A stretch of DNA of 62,128 bases from Desulfurellaceae bacterium bin18 (GTDB lineage Bacteria; Desulfobacterota; Binatia; Bin18). Of the stretch, positions 55,746 to 62,128 are shown in pieces. The translations under genes and the position numbers were made by a program. The DNA lies in the NCBI GenBank assembly GCA_002238415.1, contig MPMI01000035.1, positions 1-62,128 of the forward strand. The letters are read 5' to 3'. The notes beneath the pieces were generated by a model. It searched no databases and was not told the origin of the DNA. It was given only the letters and a program-made list of their open reading frames with translations. Every line of letters begins with the position of its first letter. Position 1 is the stretch's first letter.

Positions 55746-58013
55746 GTGAGGCCGACATCCACTCCGGTAGTCAAAGATTTGGTCCTGATTGGCGGTGGCC
55801 ACAGTCATGTCACGGTGCTGAAACGCTTTGGGATGCAGCCGCTGCCGGGCGTACGTCTGACGCTGATTTGCCGGGATAGCCACGCGCCGTATTCCGGCAT
55901 GTTACCCGGCTATATCGCCGGACATTATAGCTTCGATCAGGCCCATATCGATCTTGGGCCGCTGTCCCGGTTTGCCGGAGCGCGATTTTTTCATGATGAA
56001 GTGATCGGTCTGGACCTGGCGAACAAGCGGGTCGTGTGTCGCACCCGGCCGCCCGTGGCCTATGATGTTTTGTCCATTAATATCGGGGCGACGCCTGCCA
56101 TTGCGCATATCCCCGGTGCTACGTACACCGGTGTGGCCGTCAAGCCCATAGACGGTTTTTGGCGGCAGTGGGAGAAGCTCCGTGAGCGCTGTCTGGCTCG
56201 CACCGAACGCACGACGATCGGTGTCATTGGCGGCGGTGCCGGGAGCGTGGAACTCTTACTGGCCGTCCAATACCGTCTCGAACATCTGCTCGCCCAGCAA
56301 AAGCGGTCGGCCGATCACCTCGTTTTTTCCCTCATTAGCGCGGCGTCCGAAATTCTGCCGACCCACAACCCGCGCGTCCGCGCCGCGTTTCGGCGCATTC
56401 TCAAGCAGCGAGGGGTTGAGGTCCGAACGGATTGTCTTGTCACCAGCGCTGCCGAAGGTTGCGTTCGACTTGCCGATAACACCCAACTCGCTCTGGATGA
56501 GCTTCTGTGGGTCACCACGGCCGGCGCCGCCGACTGGCCGGGAGAGGCTGGCCTGGCTACGGACGAGCAGGGTTTTATCTCCGTGCAGGATACGCTTCAG
56601 TCCGTTTCCCATCCCGAGGTCTTTGCCGCCGGGGATATCGCCGCGGTCGTCAACCATCCCCGCCCAAAATCTGGTGTGTTCGCCGTACGGCAAGGGCCGC
56701 CGTTGGCCAAGAATCTCCGCCGCTTCCTGTGCGGCCAAGCGGTCAAAGCCTTTGTGCCGCAAAAGCAGTTTCTGAGCCTGATCTCTACCGGAGACCGATA
56801 TGCTGTAGCCTCACGGTCGGGTTGGGCGGGTGAAGGCAGGTGGGTCTGGAGGTGGAAGGACTGGATCGACCGGCGCTTTATCCGCAAATACAATGAGCTG
56901 CCGGATATGCCCGAAGATGAACCGGCTCAGCTAGAGCAGGGTCTGGCCGACACGCACGTCCTCAAAGAGATTTCCGCCTTTGCCATGCGCTGCGGTGGCT
57001 GCGGCTCCAAAATCGGCAGTACGGTCCTGAACCAGGCCCTGGCGCGTCTTAAGCCGGTTGACCGTTCCGATGTCATTGTCGGTCTGCATGCGCCGGACGA
57101 TGCGGCTGTGGTCACCGTTCCGCCCGGAAAAGCGGTGGTGCAGACGGTTGATTTTTTTCGAGCCTTTATTGAAGATCCGTTTGTCTTTGGCCAAATCGCG
57201 GCCACCCATGCCCTGGGTGACATCTTTGCCATGGGTGCCGAGCCACAGACTGCTCTGGCCATGGTCACCATTCCGTATGGCTTGGAAGACAAGGTGCAAG
57301 ATCAGCTCACCCAGCTTATGGCTGGGGCCTTGGAGGTCCTCAACTGTGAACACACCTCTCTGGTTGGCGGGCATACCAGCGAGGGCAGCGAACTGGCGCT
57401 GGGATTTGCCATCAACGGTTTGGCAAGTCAGGAATCCGTACTGAAAAAAAGCGGTATGCAGCCGGGACAAGCACTGGTTCTGACCAAGGCATTGGGAACC
57501 GGTGCGCTGTTTGCCGCGGACATGCGACACAAAGCCAAGGGTCGCTGGATCGAAGCCGCGCTGGCCTCCATGCGGCAGTCAAATCGAGCCGGAGCAGACT
57601 GCCTGCGTCAGCACGGCGCGACCGCCATGACCGACGTGACCGGATTCGGCCTACTGGGCCATCTGGTCGAAATGGTCCGCGCCTCGGCTGTTGACGCTAT
57701 CCTTGATATGGAACGGCTGCCTGTCCTGCCCGGCGCGCTGGAGGTCGTTCAGCAGGGCATTTTTTCGTCCCTGCAACCGCAGAATATTCGGCTGCGGCGG
57801 GCCATTCGCGAGGTGGAGCGGGCGGCCCAGCATCCGTACTACGCTCTGCTGTTCGACCCGCAGACCGCCGGCGGACTCCTGGCCAGCATCCCGGCCGATC
57901 AGGCCCAGGCGTGCATCCAGGAGCTTCAAGGGCTGGGCTATCAGGACGCGGCTATTATCGGTTCGGTGCAGGCGCAGAGCGATGCGCTTGAGCCGATCAG
58001 CCTGCACGTATGA
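55746..58013 (+). CDS. selD: NADH-dehydrogenase-like / selenide, water dikinase (SelD) fusion
   Basis: The 755-residue protein has two parts. Residues about 1-385 form a pyridine-nucleotide-disulphide oxidoreductase domain ([41 protein letters not shown]) of the Ndh type. Residues about 410-755 are SelD, which makes selenophosphate from selenide and [14 protein letters not shown] with the catalytic Cys, [41 protein letters not shown], and [22 protein letters not shown]. The start is a GTG. The fusion is known in many genomes and supplies selenium for selenoproteins or selenouridine. Part of its 3' end is duplicated about 1 kb downstream. Confidence 0.92.
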   Translation: MRPTSTPVVKDLVLIGGGHSHVTVLKRFGMQPLPGVRLTLICRDSHAPYSGMLPGYIAGHYSFDQAHIDLGPLSRFAGARFFHDEVIGLDLANKRVVCRTRPPVAYDVLSINIGATPAIAHIPGATYTGVAVKPIDGFWRQWEKLRERCLARTERTTIGVIGGGAGSVELLLAVQYRLEHLLAQQKRSADHLVFSLISAASEILPTHNPRVRAAFRRILKQRGVEVRTDCLVTSAAEGCVRLADNTQLALDELLWVTTAGAADWPGEAGLATDEQGFISVQDTLQSVSHPEVFAAGDIAAVVNHPRPKSGVFAVRQGPPLAKNLRRFLCGQAVKAFVPQKQFLSLISTGDRYAVASRSGWAGEGRWVWRWKDWIDRRFIRKYNELPDMPEDEPAQLEQGLADTHVLKEISAFAMRCGGCGSKIGSTVLNQALARLKPVDRSDVIVGLHAPDDAAVVTVPPGKAVVQTVDFFRAFIEDPFVFGQIAATHALGDIFAMGAEPQTALAMVTIPYGLEDKVQDQLTQLMAGALEVLNCEHTSLVGGHTSEGSELALGFAINGLASQESVLKKSGMQPGQALVLTKALGTGALFAADMRHKAKGRWIEAALASMRQSNRAGADCLRQHGATAMTDVTGFGLLGHLVEMVRASAVDAILDMERLPVLPGALEVVQQGIFSSLQPQNIRLRRAIREVERAAQHPYYALLFDPQTAGGLLASIPADQAQACIQELQGLGYQDAAIIGSVQAQSDALEPISLHV

Positions 58014-58139
58014 CCAAAGGCTGTCTTCTCATCGCTCCAATGCCGTCACAATCTCTCTAAAACGGGCAAGCCCAGACCCCAAGTTTTCATGGACAGGATA
58101 TCTCTAGGACGAGATCGGAAGCTATACTGAGGATTCGCT

Positions 58140-58943
58140 ATGAAGAATTTAGATCAGTACAAAGGTGACCTAGAACGGCTTATCGCCACCGGTGACAATT
58201 TATATAACGCTATGCAGTACGAGTGTCGGCCAGAAGGTTACAGGAAGGCTGCGAGGAAAGAACTAGGAGAAAAAGCAACGGATTTCCTCAGAAATCTGCC
58301 TTCATTCTCTGCCGAGTATCAAGCTTGGTATTCAGAAGCAGGGGCACTTATACGTCAATTACTGCCCAATCGTCTCGATGATTTCTCCGGTTATTACGAG
58401 CAGCCAAAGACACGTAAAGAAGTGACGTATGGGAGCTACCGGATATCCGACTACCTTCTCAGGCTTCAAGTGAAGAATGCGTTGGGAGAAGTGACCGTTG
58501 ATCCTTCCGCAGCAATTCCGCGGTTTGAACAGCAACTGGCGATAGTCAAAGCTGTCAAAAACCGCTTTGAAAGCTCACTTTTCGACATCAGACAGCTCGT
58601 GCAGGCTGATCTCTTCGACTCCGAACTGGAGGCGGCGAAGGCCCTTGTGAAGCATGGCTTCCTCAGAGCGGCGGGCGCGGTGGCAGGGGTAGTCATGGAG
58701 AAGCACCTTGCCCAAGTCTGCGACAACCACGCCATTACAATGCGCAAGAAGAGACCAACCATCGGAGACTTTAATAACGCACTAAAAGATGCAGATGTGA
58801 TCAACACCCCTCAGTGGAGATTCAATCAGCATCTCGGCGATATCCGAAACCTGTGTGACCATAACAAAGACGCTGAACCAACCGAGAAACAAGTGAATGA
58901 CCTTGTGGATGGTGTGATGGAACTCACGAAGATGCTGTTTTGA
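58140..58943 (+). CDS. HEPN-like domain protein of unknown family
   Basis: The 267-residue protein has an N-terminal helical half of no known family and a C-terminal half resembling DUF4145/HEPN-type domains. The late motif GDIRNLCDHNKD has Arg236 and His241, an R-x4-H pair as in HEPN ribonucleases. The preceding helix, LVKHGFLRAAGAVAGVVMEKHLAQV, fits the HEPN helix pattern. The codon use is more AT-rich than the neighbours. The gene lies exactly between the selD 3' end and a diverged duplicate of that end, so it appears to have been inserted. An RNase toxin or defence role is possible, but not proven. Confidence 0.6.
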   Translation: MKNLDQYKGDLERLIATGDNLYNAMQYECRPEGYRKAARKELGEKATDFLRNLPSFSAEYQAWYSEAGALIRQLLPNRLDDFSGYYEQPKTRKEVTYGSYRISDYLLRLQVKNALGEVTVDPSAAIPRFEQQLAIVKAVKNRFESSLFDIRQLVQADLFDSELEAAKALVKHGFLRAAGAVAGVVMEKHLAQVCDNHAITMRKKRPTIGDFNNALKDADVINTPQWRFNQHLGDIRNLCDHNKDAEPTEKQVNDLVDGVMELTKMLF

Positions 58944-59055
58944 TAACAGGCCTGAGACGTCTCCATTTTTGCCACGGACCAAGCTTAACACTGTGGCAGG
59001 TATCAGACGTAGCGGGCTGACTGGATAAGTGAGAGTAGAGTGTAGGAAGATCAGG

Positions 59056-59133
59056 GACTATCAGGACGCGGCCATTATCGGCACGGTACAAACGCAGAGC
59101 GATGCACGTGAGCCGATTATGCCGCAAGCATAA
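59056..59133 (+). pseudogene. Diverged duplicate of the selD 3' end
   Basis: These 78 bases align without gaps to the last 26 codons of selD (57936-58013) with 62 of 78 bases identical. They retain the frame, including the stop codon (TAA here, TGA in selD). Upstream of the first aligned codon the similarity ends. It looks like the original or donor 3' end of selD left behind when the HEPN gene was integrated. Confidence 0.75.
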
Positions 59134-59138
59134 CCGCC

Positions 59139-59672
59139 TCACGTATAGGCTCTGAGAAAAAAGAAGACGAGCACGCCGGTGACCGAGACGTAGAGCCAAA
59201 TCGGGAAGGTGTAGCGCGCGATCTTTTTGTGGGCCTCAAACTGGGAACGGGCCGCGTGGTAGAGCGTGGTAAAAACCAGGGGCAGAGCGACAATGGACAA
59301 CACAATGTGGCTGATCAGGATGAAAAAATACAGCAGTCGAATCGGCCCCTGGCCGGGAAAAGGAGTATCGCCATGAAAATGGTGATACACGATATAACTC
59401 CCCAGAAAGAGGACTGAGAACACGAGCGCGGCCAGCATGCAGCGTATATGCCTTTCCCGGTTACCGCGCTTGATATTGACAAACCCGCCGATCAAACAGC
59501 AGGCGCACAGCGCGTTAAAACAGGCGTTGGCCGCCGGGAGATACATCACCCACTCTCCCTCTGCCGTGGCCGTCGGCTTATAGTAAATCAACCAGATCAG
59601 AAACCCGCTCAGGATCAAGCCGAGGAGCAAGAACCAGGAAAACGGGTTGCGCGTCATGGCCGGTGTTGGCAT
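59139..59672 (-). CDS. DUF420 family membrane protein
   Basis: This protein of about 177 residues has five hydrophobic helices and the DUF420 pattern: ALCACCLIGGFVNIKRGNRERHIRCMLAALVFSVLFLGSYIVYHHFHGDTPFPGQGPIRLLYFFILISHIVLSI. The His/Tyr-rich YHHFHG loop and the ISH motif are conserved in this family. It is often linked with cytochrome oxidase genes, though none is near here. I chose the ATG at 59672; an ATG at 59657 is also possible. It is convergent with the selD duplicate. Confidence 0.85.
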   Translation of the reverse strand: MPTPAMTRNPFSWFLLLGLILSGFLIWLIYYKPTATAEGEWVMYLPAANACFNALCACCLIGGFVNIKRGNRERHIRCMLAALVFSVLFLGSYIVYHHFHGDTPFPGQGPIRLLYFFILISHIVLSIVALPLVFTTLYHAARSQFEAHKKIARYTFPIWLYVSVTGVLVFFFLRAYT

Positions 59673-59762
59673 GGGCCTGAGGCTAACGGTGGAAGAGATG
59701 GAGATCAAGTCTCCGCGTGGTGGTGTCCCATCCTTCTGACCCTATCCGTTCTCCCGTTAGGG

Positions 59763-59894
59763 GAGCCAAAAAATATCCCCTCTCGGGAGGGGTGGCCGAA
59801 GGCCGGGGTGGGTTCCTGGGACACACCGGTGAGCAAACCCACCCCGCCGCTGACGCGGAACGCATCCCCTCCCTGGAGGGGATGCGTTCCGCGT
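59763..59894. repeat. Dispersed repeat with a perfect 20-bp inverted repeat
   Basis: The stretch starts with a CCCCTCTCGGGAGGGG palindrome and a GGCCGAAGGCCGGGGTGGG unit. It closes with arms 59853-59872 and 59875-59894 that are perfect complements over 20 bases, separated by only CT. It lies between the DUF420 gene and the GST-like gene. The family is the same as near 33276 and 55628. Confidence 0.8.
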
Positions 59895-59958
59895 ATCGCG
59901 CCCTCCGCACTATTCCGCTAGAATGCCGCGTCATCAGAACGAAGCGAAGGAGGACGGT

Positions 59959-60744
59959 ATGCAGTTTGTAAGTCTGGAAGAAGCCAAGCAGGCATCGGGT
60001 CTGCGCCTGACGTTTGTGGCCAATGCGCCGAGTCCGTGGGGAGAAGCGATCAAGGGTATGCTCAAGACCAAGGATATTCCCTTTACCGCCACGCTCTATA
60101 TGCCTGGTGACCCTGCGGCCAATAAGGGCCTGGTGGAGTGGACGGGTGAAGATAGTGCGCCGTCCGCTATGTATGAAGACGAAGCACCCCGGTCCGGCTG
60201 GGCGGAGATCCTGCTCTTGCTCGAACGCCTCCAGCCCGAACCCAGCCTCATTCCGGCTGACCCGGAGCAACGCGCGCTGATGTTCGGGCTCTCATATGAA
60301 ATCTGCGGCGAAATGGGCTTGGGCTGGTCGGCTCGTCTCATGATGTGTGATGCCGCCATAGACCCGAATATGGACTATCCCGTTCCTGCCGAGATGGGCC
60401 ACTATCTTGGCGCGAAATACGGCTACCGGCCCGGCATCGGACCGGAGGCAACCAAACGGGTGACCGACATTCTGGGTCTCCTGTCTGCCCGCCTCAAAGC
60501 CGAGCAGGCAAAGGGCAATCGCTTCCTCATGGGCGAACACGTCACGGCCCTGGACTTCTACTGGGCAACGTTTTGCGCCCTGATGAAACCGCTGCCGCCC
60601 GAACACTGCAATATCATGGAGGTGTTACGCGCCGCCCTCGAGTTTCCCAATCCGGCGATTGAACAGGCGCTCGACCCCGCCCTGATCGATCATCGGGACT
60701 TTATGTATAACGAGTACCTCGGGCTGCCCATGGTGCTTTCGTAA
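59959..60744 (+). CDS. Glutathione S-transferase-like protein
   Basis: The 261-residue protein has a GST layout. The N-terminal thioredoxin-like part (LRLTFVANAPSPWGEAIKGMLKTKDIPFTATLYMPGD) contains SAMYEDEAPRSGWAEILLLLERL, and the helical C-terminal part contains FLMGEHVTALDFYWATFCALMKPLPP. Such proteins conjugate glutathione or act in isomerisation of catabolic intermediates. The start is an ATG with GAAGGAGG upstream. The strong hairpin after it should end the transcript. The particular class is not clear. Confidence 0.8.
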   Translation: MQFVSLEEAKQASGLRLTFVANAPSPWGEAIKGMLKTKDIPFTATLYMPGDPAANKGLVEWTGEDSAPSAMYEDEAPRSGWAEILLLLERLQPEPSLIPADPEQRALMFGLSYEICGEMGLGWSARLMMCDAAIDPNMDYPVPAEMGHYLGAKYGYRPGIGPEATKRVTDILGLLSARLKAEQAKGNRFLMGEHVTALDFYWATFCALMKPLPPEHCNIMEVLRAALEFPNPAIEQALDPALIDHRDFMYNEYLGLPMVLS

Positions 60745-60750
60745 CATGAC

Positions 60751-60781
60751 CGGGAGACGCCTGCGTCTCCCGATTCATTTT
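60751..60781 (+). terminator. Rho-independent terminator abutting the Nudix gene
   Basis: Ten-base arms CGGGAGACGC and GCGTCTCCCG surround a two-base loop, then ATTCATTTTT follows, ending just before the ATG of the next gene. This is the clearest intrinsic terminator in the window. Confidence 0.8.
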
Positions 60782-60782
60782 T

Positions 60783-61271
60783 ATGCCCATCCCCGAACGG
60801 TATAATCGCGGCTACAACCTTGGTGTTGGTGGTGCGGTCGTGCGCGACAACCGTCTCCTGCTCGTGCGCCGGGCATCACGGCGGGGCAGGGGGAACTGGC
60901 AGGTGCCGGGTGGCTTTGTCGAGCCGGACGAAACCATTGAGCGGGCGGTTGTCCGCGAGGTCCGGGAGGAATCCGGCGTAACCGGAGAAGTGCAGGGCGT
61001 CGTTGGCCTACGGAATCGGTGTGATCCCGACATTGGCAACAGTCTGTATATCGTCCTGCTGATGAAACCGCTGAGCGGTGAGCCGCAACCCGATATGGAC
61101 GAGGTTGACCGCGCCGAGTATCTGACCCTGGAGCAGATTGAGGGGTTGGAGCAGGTGCCGCCCATTAATCGAGAGATCGCCAGCCGCGTGCTCTCTGAGA
61201 AAAAATGCCTGCTGGCGCCGCAAGAACTCATCCATCTGAACGGCAAACCCTACACGCTCTTTGTTGGATAG
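60783..61271 (+). CDS. NUDIX hydrolase
   Basis: The 162-residue protein carries the Nudix box (GGFVEPDETIERAVVREV, with REVREESG completing the metal-binding helix, about residues 45-67). It hydrolyses nucleoside diphosphate-linked compounds, for instance NADH, ADP-ribose or oxidised nucleotides. The ATG comes directly after a terminator's T-run and no ribosome-binding site is seen, so its own promoter and start are unclear. The N-terminus RYNRGYNLGVGGAVVRDNRLLLVRRAS is typical. Confidence 0.92.
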   Translation: MPIPERYNRGYNLGVGGAVVRDNRLLLVRRASRRGRGNWQVPGGFVEPDETIERAVVREVREESGVTGEVQGVVGLRNRCDPDIGNSLYIVLLMKPLSGEPQPDMDEVDRAEYLTLEQIEGLEQVPPINREIASRVLSEKKCLLAPQELIHLNGKPYTLFVG

Positions 61272-61461
61272 TGGCTATGCCTCAATATTGTTCTGATTAT
61301 CTCGAAAAACAACTGGGTATAGTCAATAACGAATATCCCAATCCTTGGCCGTCCTCCCTGCGCCGAAAAATTTTAGGCAAAAAGGGCAATTTGGCCGAAG
61401 AATGTTCAGGGTGGGAGGTGGGGGGTGCGCTACCGACCCGGGCTGCTTGACCCGCAGCCAA
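61272..61461. other. Gap between Nudix and solute-binding protein genes
   Basis: No gene is convincing here. A short plus-strand frame from an ATG at 61277 has no ribosome-binding site. Nothing else was recognised. Confidence 0.3.
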
Positions 61462-62127
61462 CTATTGAAAGGATTCATCGCACTCAGCAACGGTTTCAGG
61501 ATCGGTCGCGACTTGGTCGGCCCACTCACGGGTCTGGAACCAATACTGGCGGTGCTGTTCGAGCCAGCCATCGGCAAGGCGAACCGCAATCCAGCCATTG
61601 AAAAAGTTCAAGGTATCGAGGTCCCCTTTACGTACGGCCATCGCCGCTACTCTCGAGGCAAACGGCTCCTCGAAGGGCAGGCGCAGCGTCTCCGGGTGGG
61701 CTTCAACCCACGCGGTCCGCTGCGTCTCGAACGCTGCCGCCGCATGGGCGTCACCGTCGACGACGGCCAGGAGGACCTCGTTGTCGGTATCAAAGAGCAG
61801 GAGCATGGCGTCGGGAAATGTATTTTCGAGGGCAGGCACGGACGAGGCGCCTCGGCGGGTCGCAATCGTGACATCGGAACTGTTGAAATCGGCCAGCGTT
61901 GCCAGGGCTGCAGTTTGCTCTGTATTCGCCACGAGGAAAGTCCCGATAGCGTTGTACGGTGACGTAAAATTAACCTTGAGATTGCGTTCCGGCAGGATCG
62001 CCATCCCGCTGATAATGACGTCAAACTGCTCAGCAATCAGTTCCGAGATGATATAGTTCCAGTTCGTCCGGGCAAATTCGATCTCCACCCCCATGTCCGC
62101 GGCCACTCTTTTCGCCACATCAATCTC
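61462..62127 (-). CDS. Periplasmic amino-acid-type solute-binding protein, 5' partial
   Basis: The frame runs off the end of the window. It begins within EIDVAKRVAADMG, the segment that follows the start of family 3 solute-binding proteins (PBP2 fold). It continues with FDVIISGMAILPERNLKVNFTSPY, the classic signature, and later DSF-like ATRRGASSVPALE and VAAMAVRKGDLDTLNFFNGWIAVRL. The signal peptide must lie outside. These proteins feed ABC transporters for polar amino acids or act as sensor inputs. The rest of the operon is not visible. Confidence 0.88.
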   Translation of the reverse strand, partial: EIDVAKRVAADMGVEIEFARTNWNYIISELIAEQFDVIISGMAILPERNLKVNFTSPYNAIGTFLVANTEQTAALATLADFNSSDVTIATRRGASSVPALENTFPDAMLLLFDTDNEVLLAVVDGDAHAAAAFETQRTAWVEAHPETLRLPFEEPFASRVAAMAVRKGDLDTLNFFNGWIAVRLADGWLEQHRQYWFQTREWADQVATDPETVAECDESFQ

Positions 62128-62128
62128 G

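Noticed and set aside
61277..61450. Short plus-strand frame after the Nudix gene
   Set aside because: It has no ribosome-binding site and low-complexity composition at its end; probably not translated.
1..62128. Search for tRNA, rRNA, CRISPR arrays, transposases and integrases
   Set aside because: Reading by eye found none; short or degenerate RNA genes could be missed without a covariance-model scan.

Overview
The window looks like chromosomal DNA of an uncultivated, GC-rich, heterotrophic bacterium. It is densely packed with catabolic enzymes: class III CoA-transferases, ATP-dependent hydantoinases, amidohydrolases, polysaccharide-deacetylase-like hydrolases and N-methylglutamate pathway genes. 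This gene mix is reminiscent of Tectomicrobia/Entotheonella-like or deltaproteobacterium-like metagenome lineages, but there is no rRNA or marker gene to prove that, so it is a weak inference. I recognised no tRNA, rRNA, CRISPR array, transposase or integrase.

Region 1 (1-7.35 kb) is an accessory block. On the minus strand it carries a secreted NucA/Serratia-type nuclease with four small, partly membrane-bound partners (546-2568). Then come a striking nested palindrome (2823-2870), a plus-strand run of small charged proteins of unknown function (2904-3904), and a small ribbon-helix-helix-like protein (4144). A minus-strand two-gene module follows, an SMC/RecF-type AAA ATPase overlapping a small TOPRIM nuclease by 4 nt (4684-6320); its architecture matches OLD/RloAB/PARIS-type phage defence. 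Two short shared non-coding sequences at ~194-417 and ~6366-6511, in the same order, bracket this block. An orphan DUF433 antitoxin-like gene closes the region.

Region 2 (7.5-17.1 kb) is a complete minus-strand N-methylglutamate (NMG) pathway operon for methylamine or N-methyl compounds: mgsA-mgsB-mgsC-mgdB-mgdC-mgdD-mgdA-gmaS, behind a recognisable promoter at 17064-17093. The 5' end of mgdC shows an apparent frameshift.

Region 3 (17.2-36 kb) holds an M55 D-aminopeptidase, two PuuE/PgdA-type deacetylase-like hydrolases, an LLM flavin oxidoreductase, an amidase plus a cytosine/creatinine-deaminase-like amidohydrolase, and a non-canonical Nramp-like transporter. It also holds an SDR with an altered active site, a cupin, an NCS2 permease with an extra cytoplasmic domain, Fpg, VOC proteins, an N-acyl-D-amino-acid deacylase, VapBC, a hydantoin racemase and an N-carbamoyl amino acid hydrolase.

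Region 4 (36-55.6 kb) contains three HyuA and three HyuB ATP-dependent hydantoinase/oxoprolinase subunits, a TetR regulator with a visible operator and a likely heteromeric CoA-transferase pair. A second D-aminoacylase, a VOC protein, a methyltransferase and an atypical RidA complete it. Together regions 2-4 suggest an organism specialised in opening cyclic amides (hydantoins, imides, lactams, possibly creatinine-derived N-methylhydantoin) and recovering nitrogen and methylamine from them.

Region 5 (55.7-62.1 kb) has an NADH-dehydrogenase-like/SelD fusion. Behind it a HEPN-type gene sits between the real selD 3' end and a diverged duplicate of that end, which looks like the scar of an integration event. 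Then follow a DUF420 membrane protein, a GST-like protein, a Nudix hydrolase and a truncated solute-binding protein. Several families of GC-rich palindromic intergenic repeats recur across the window.
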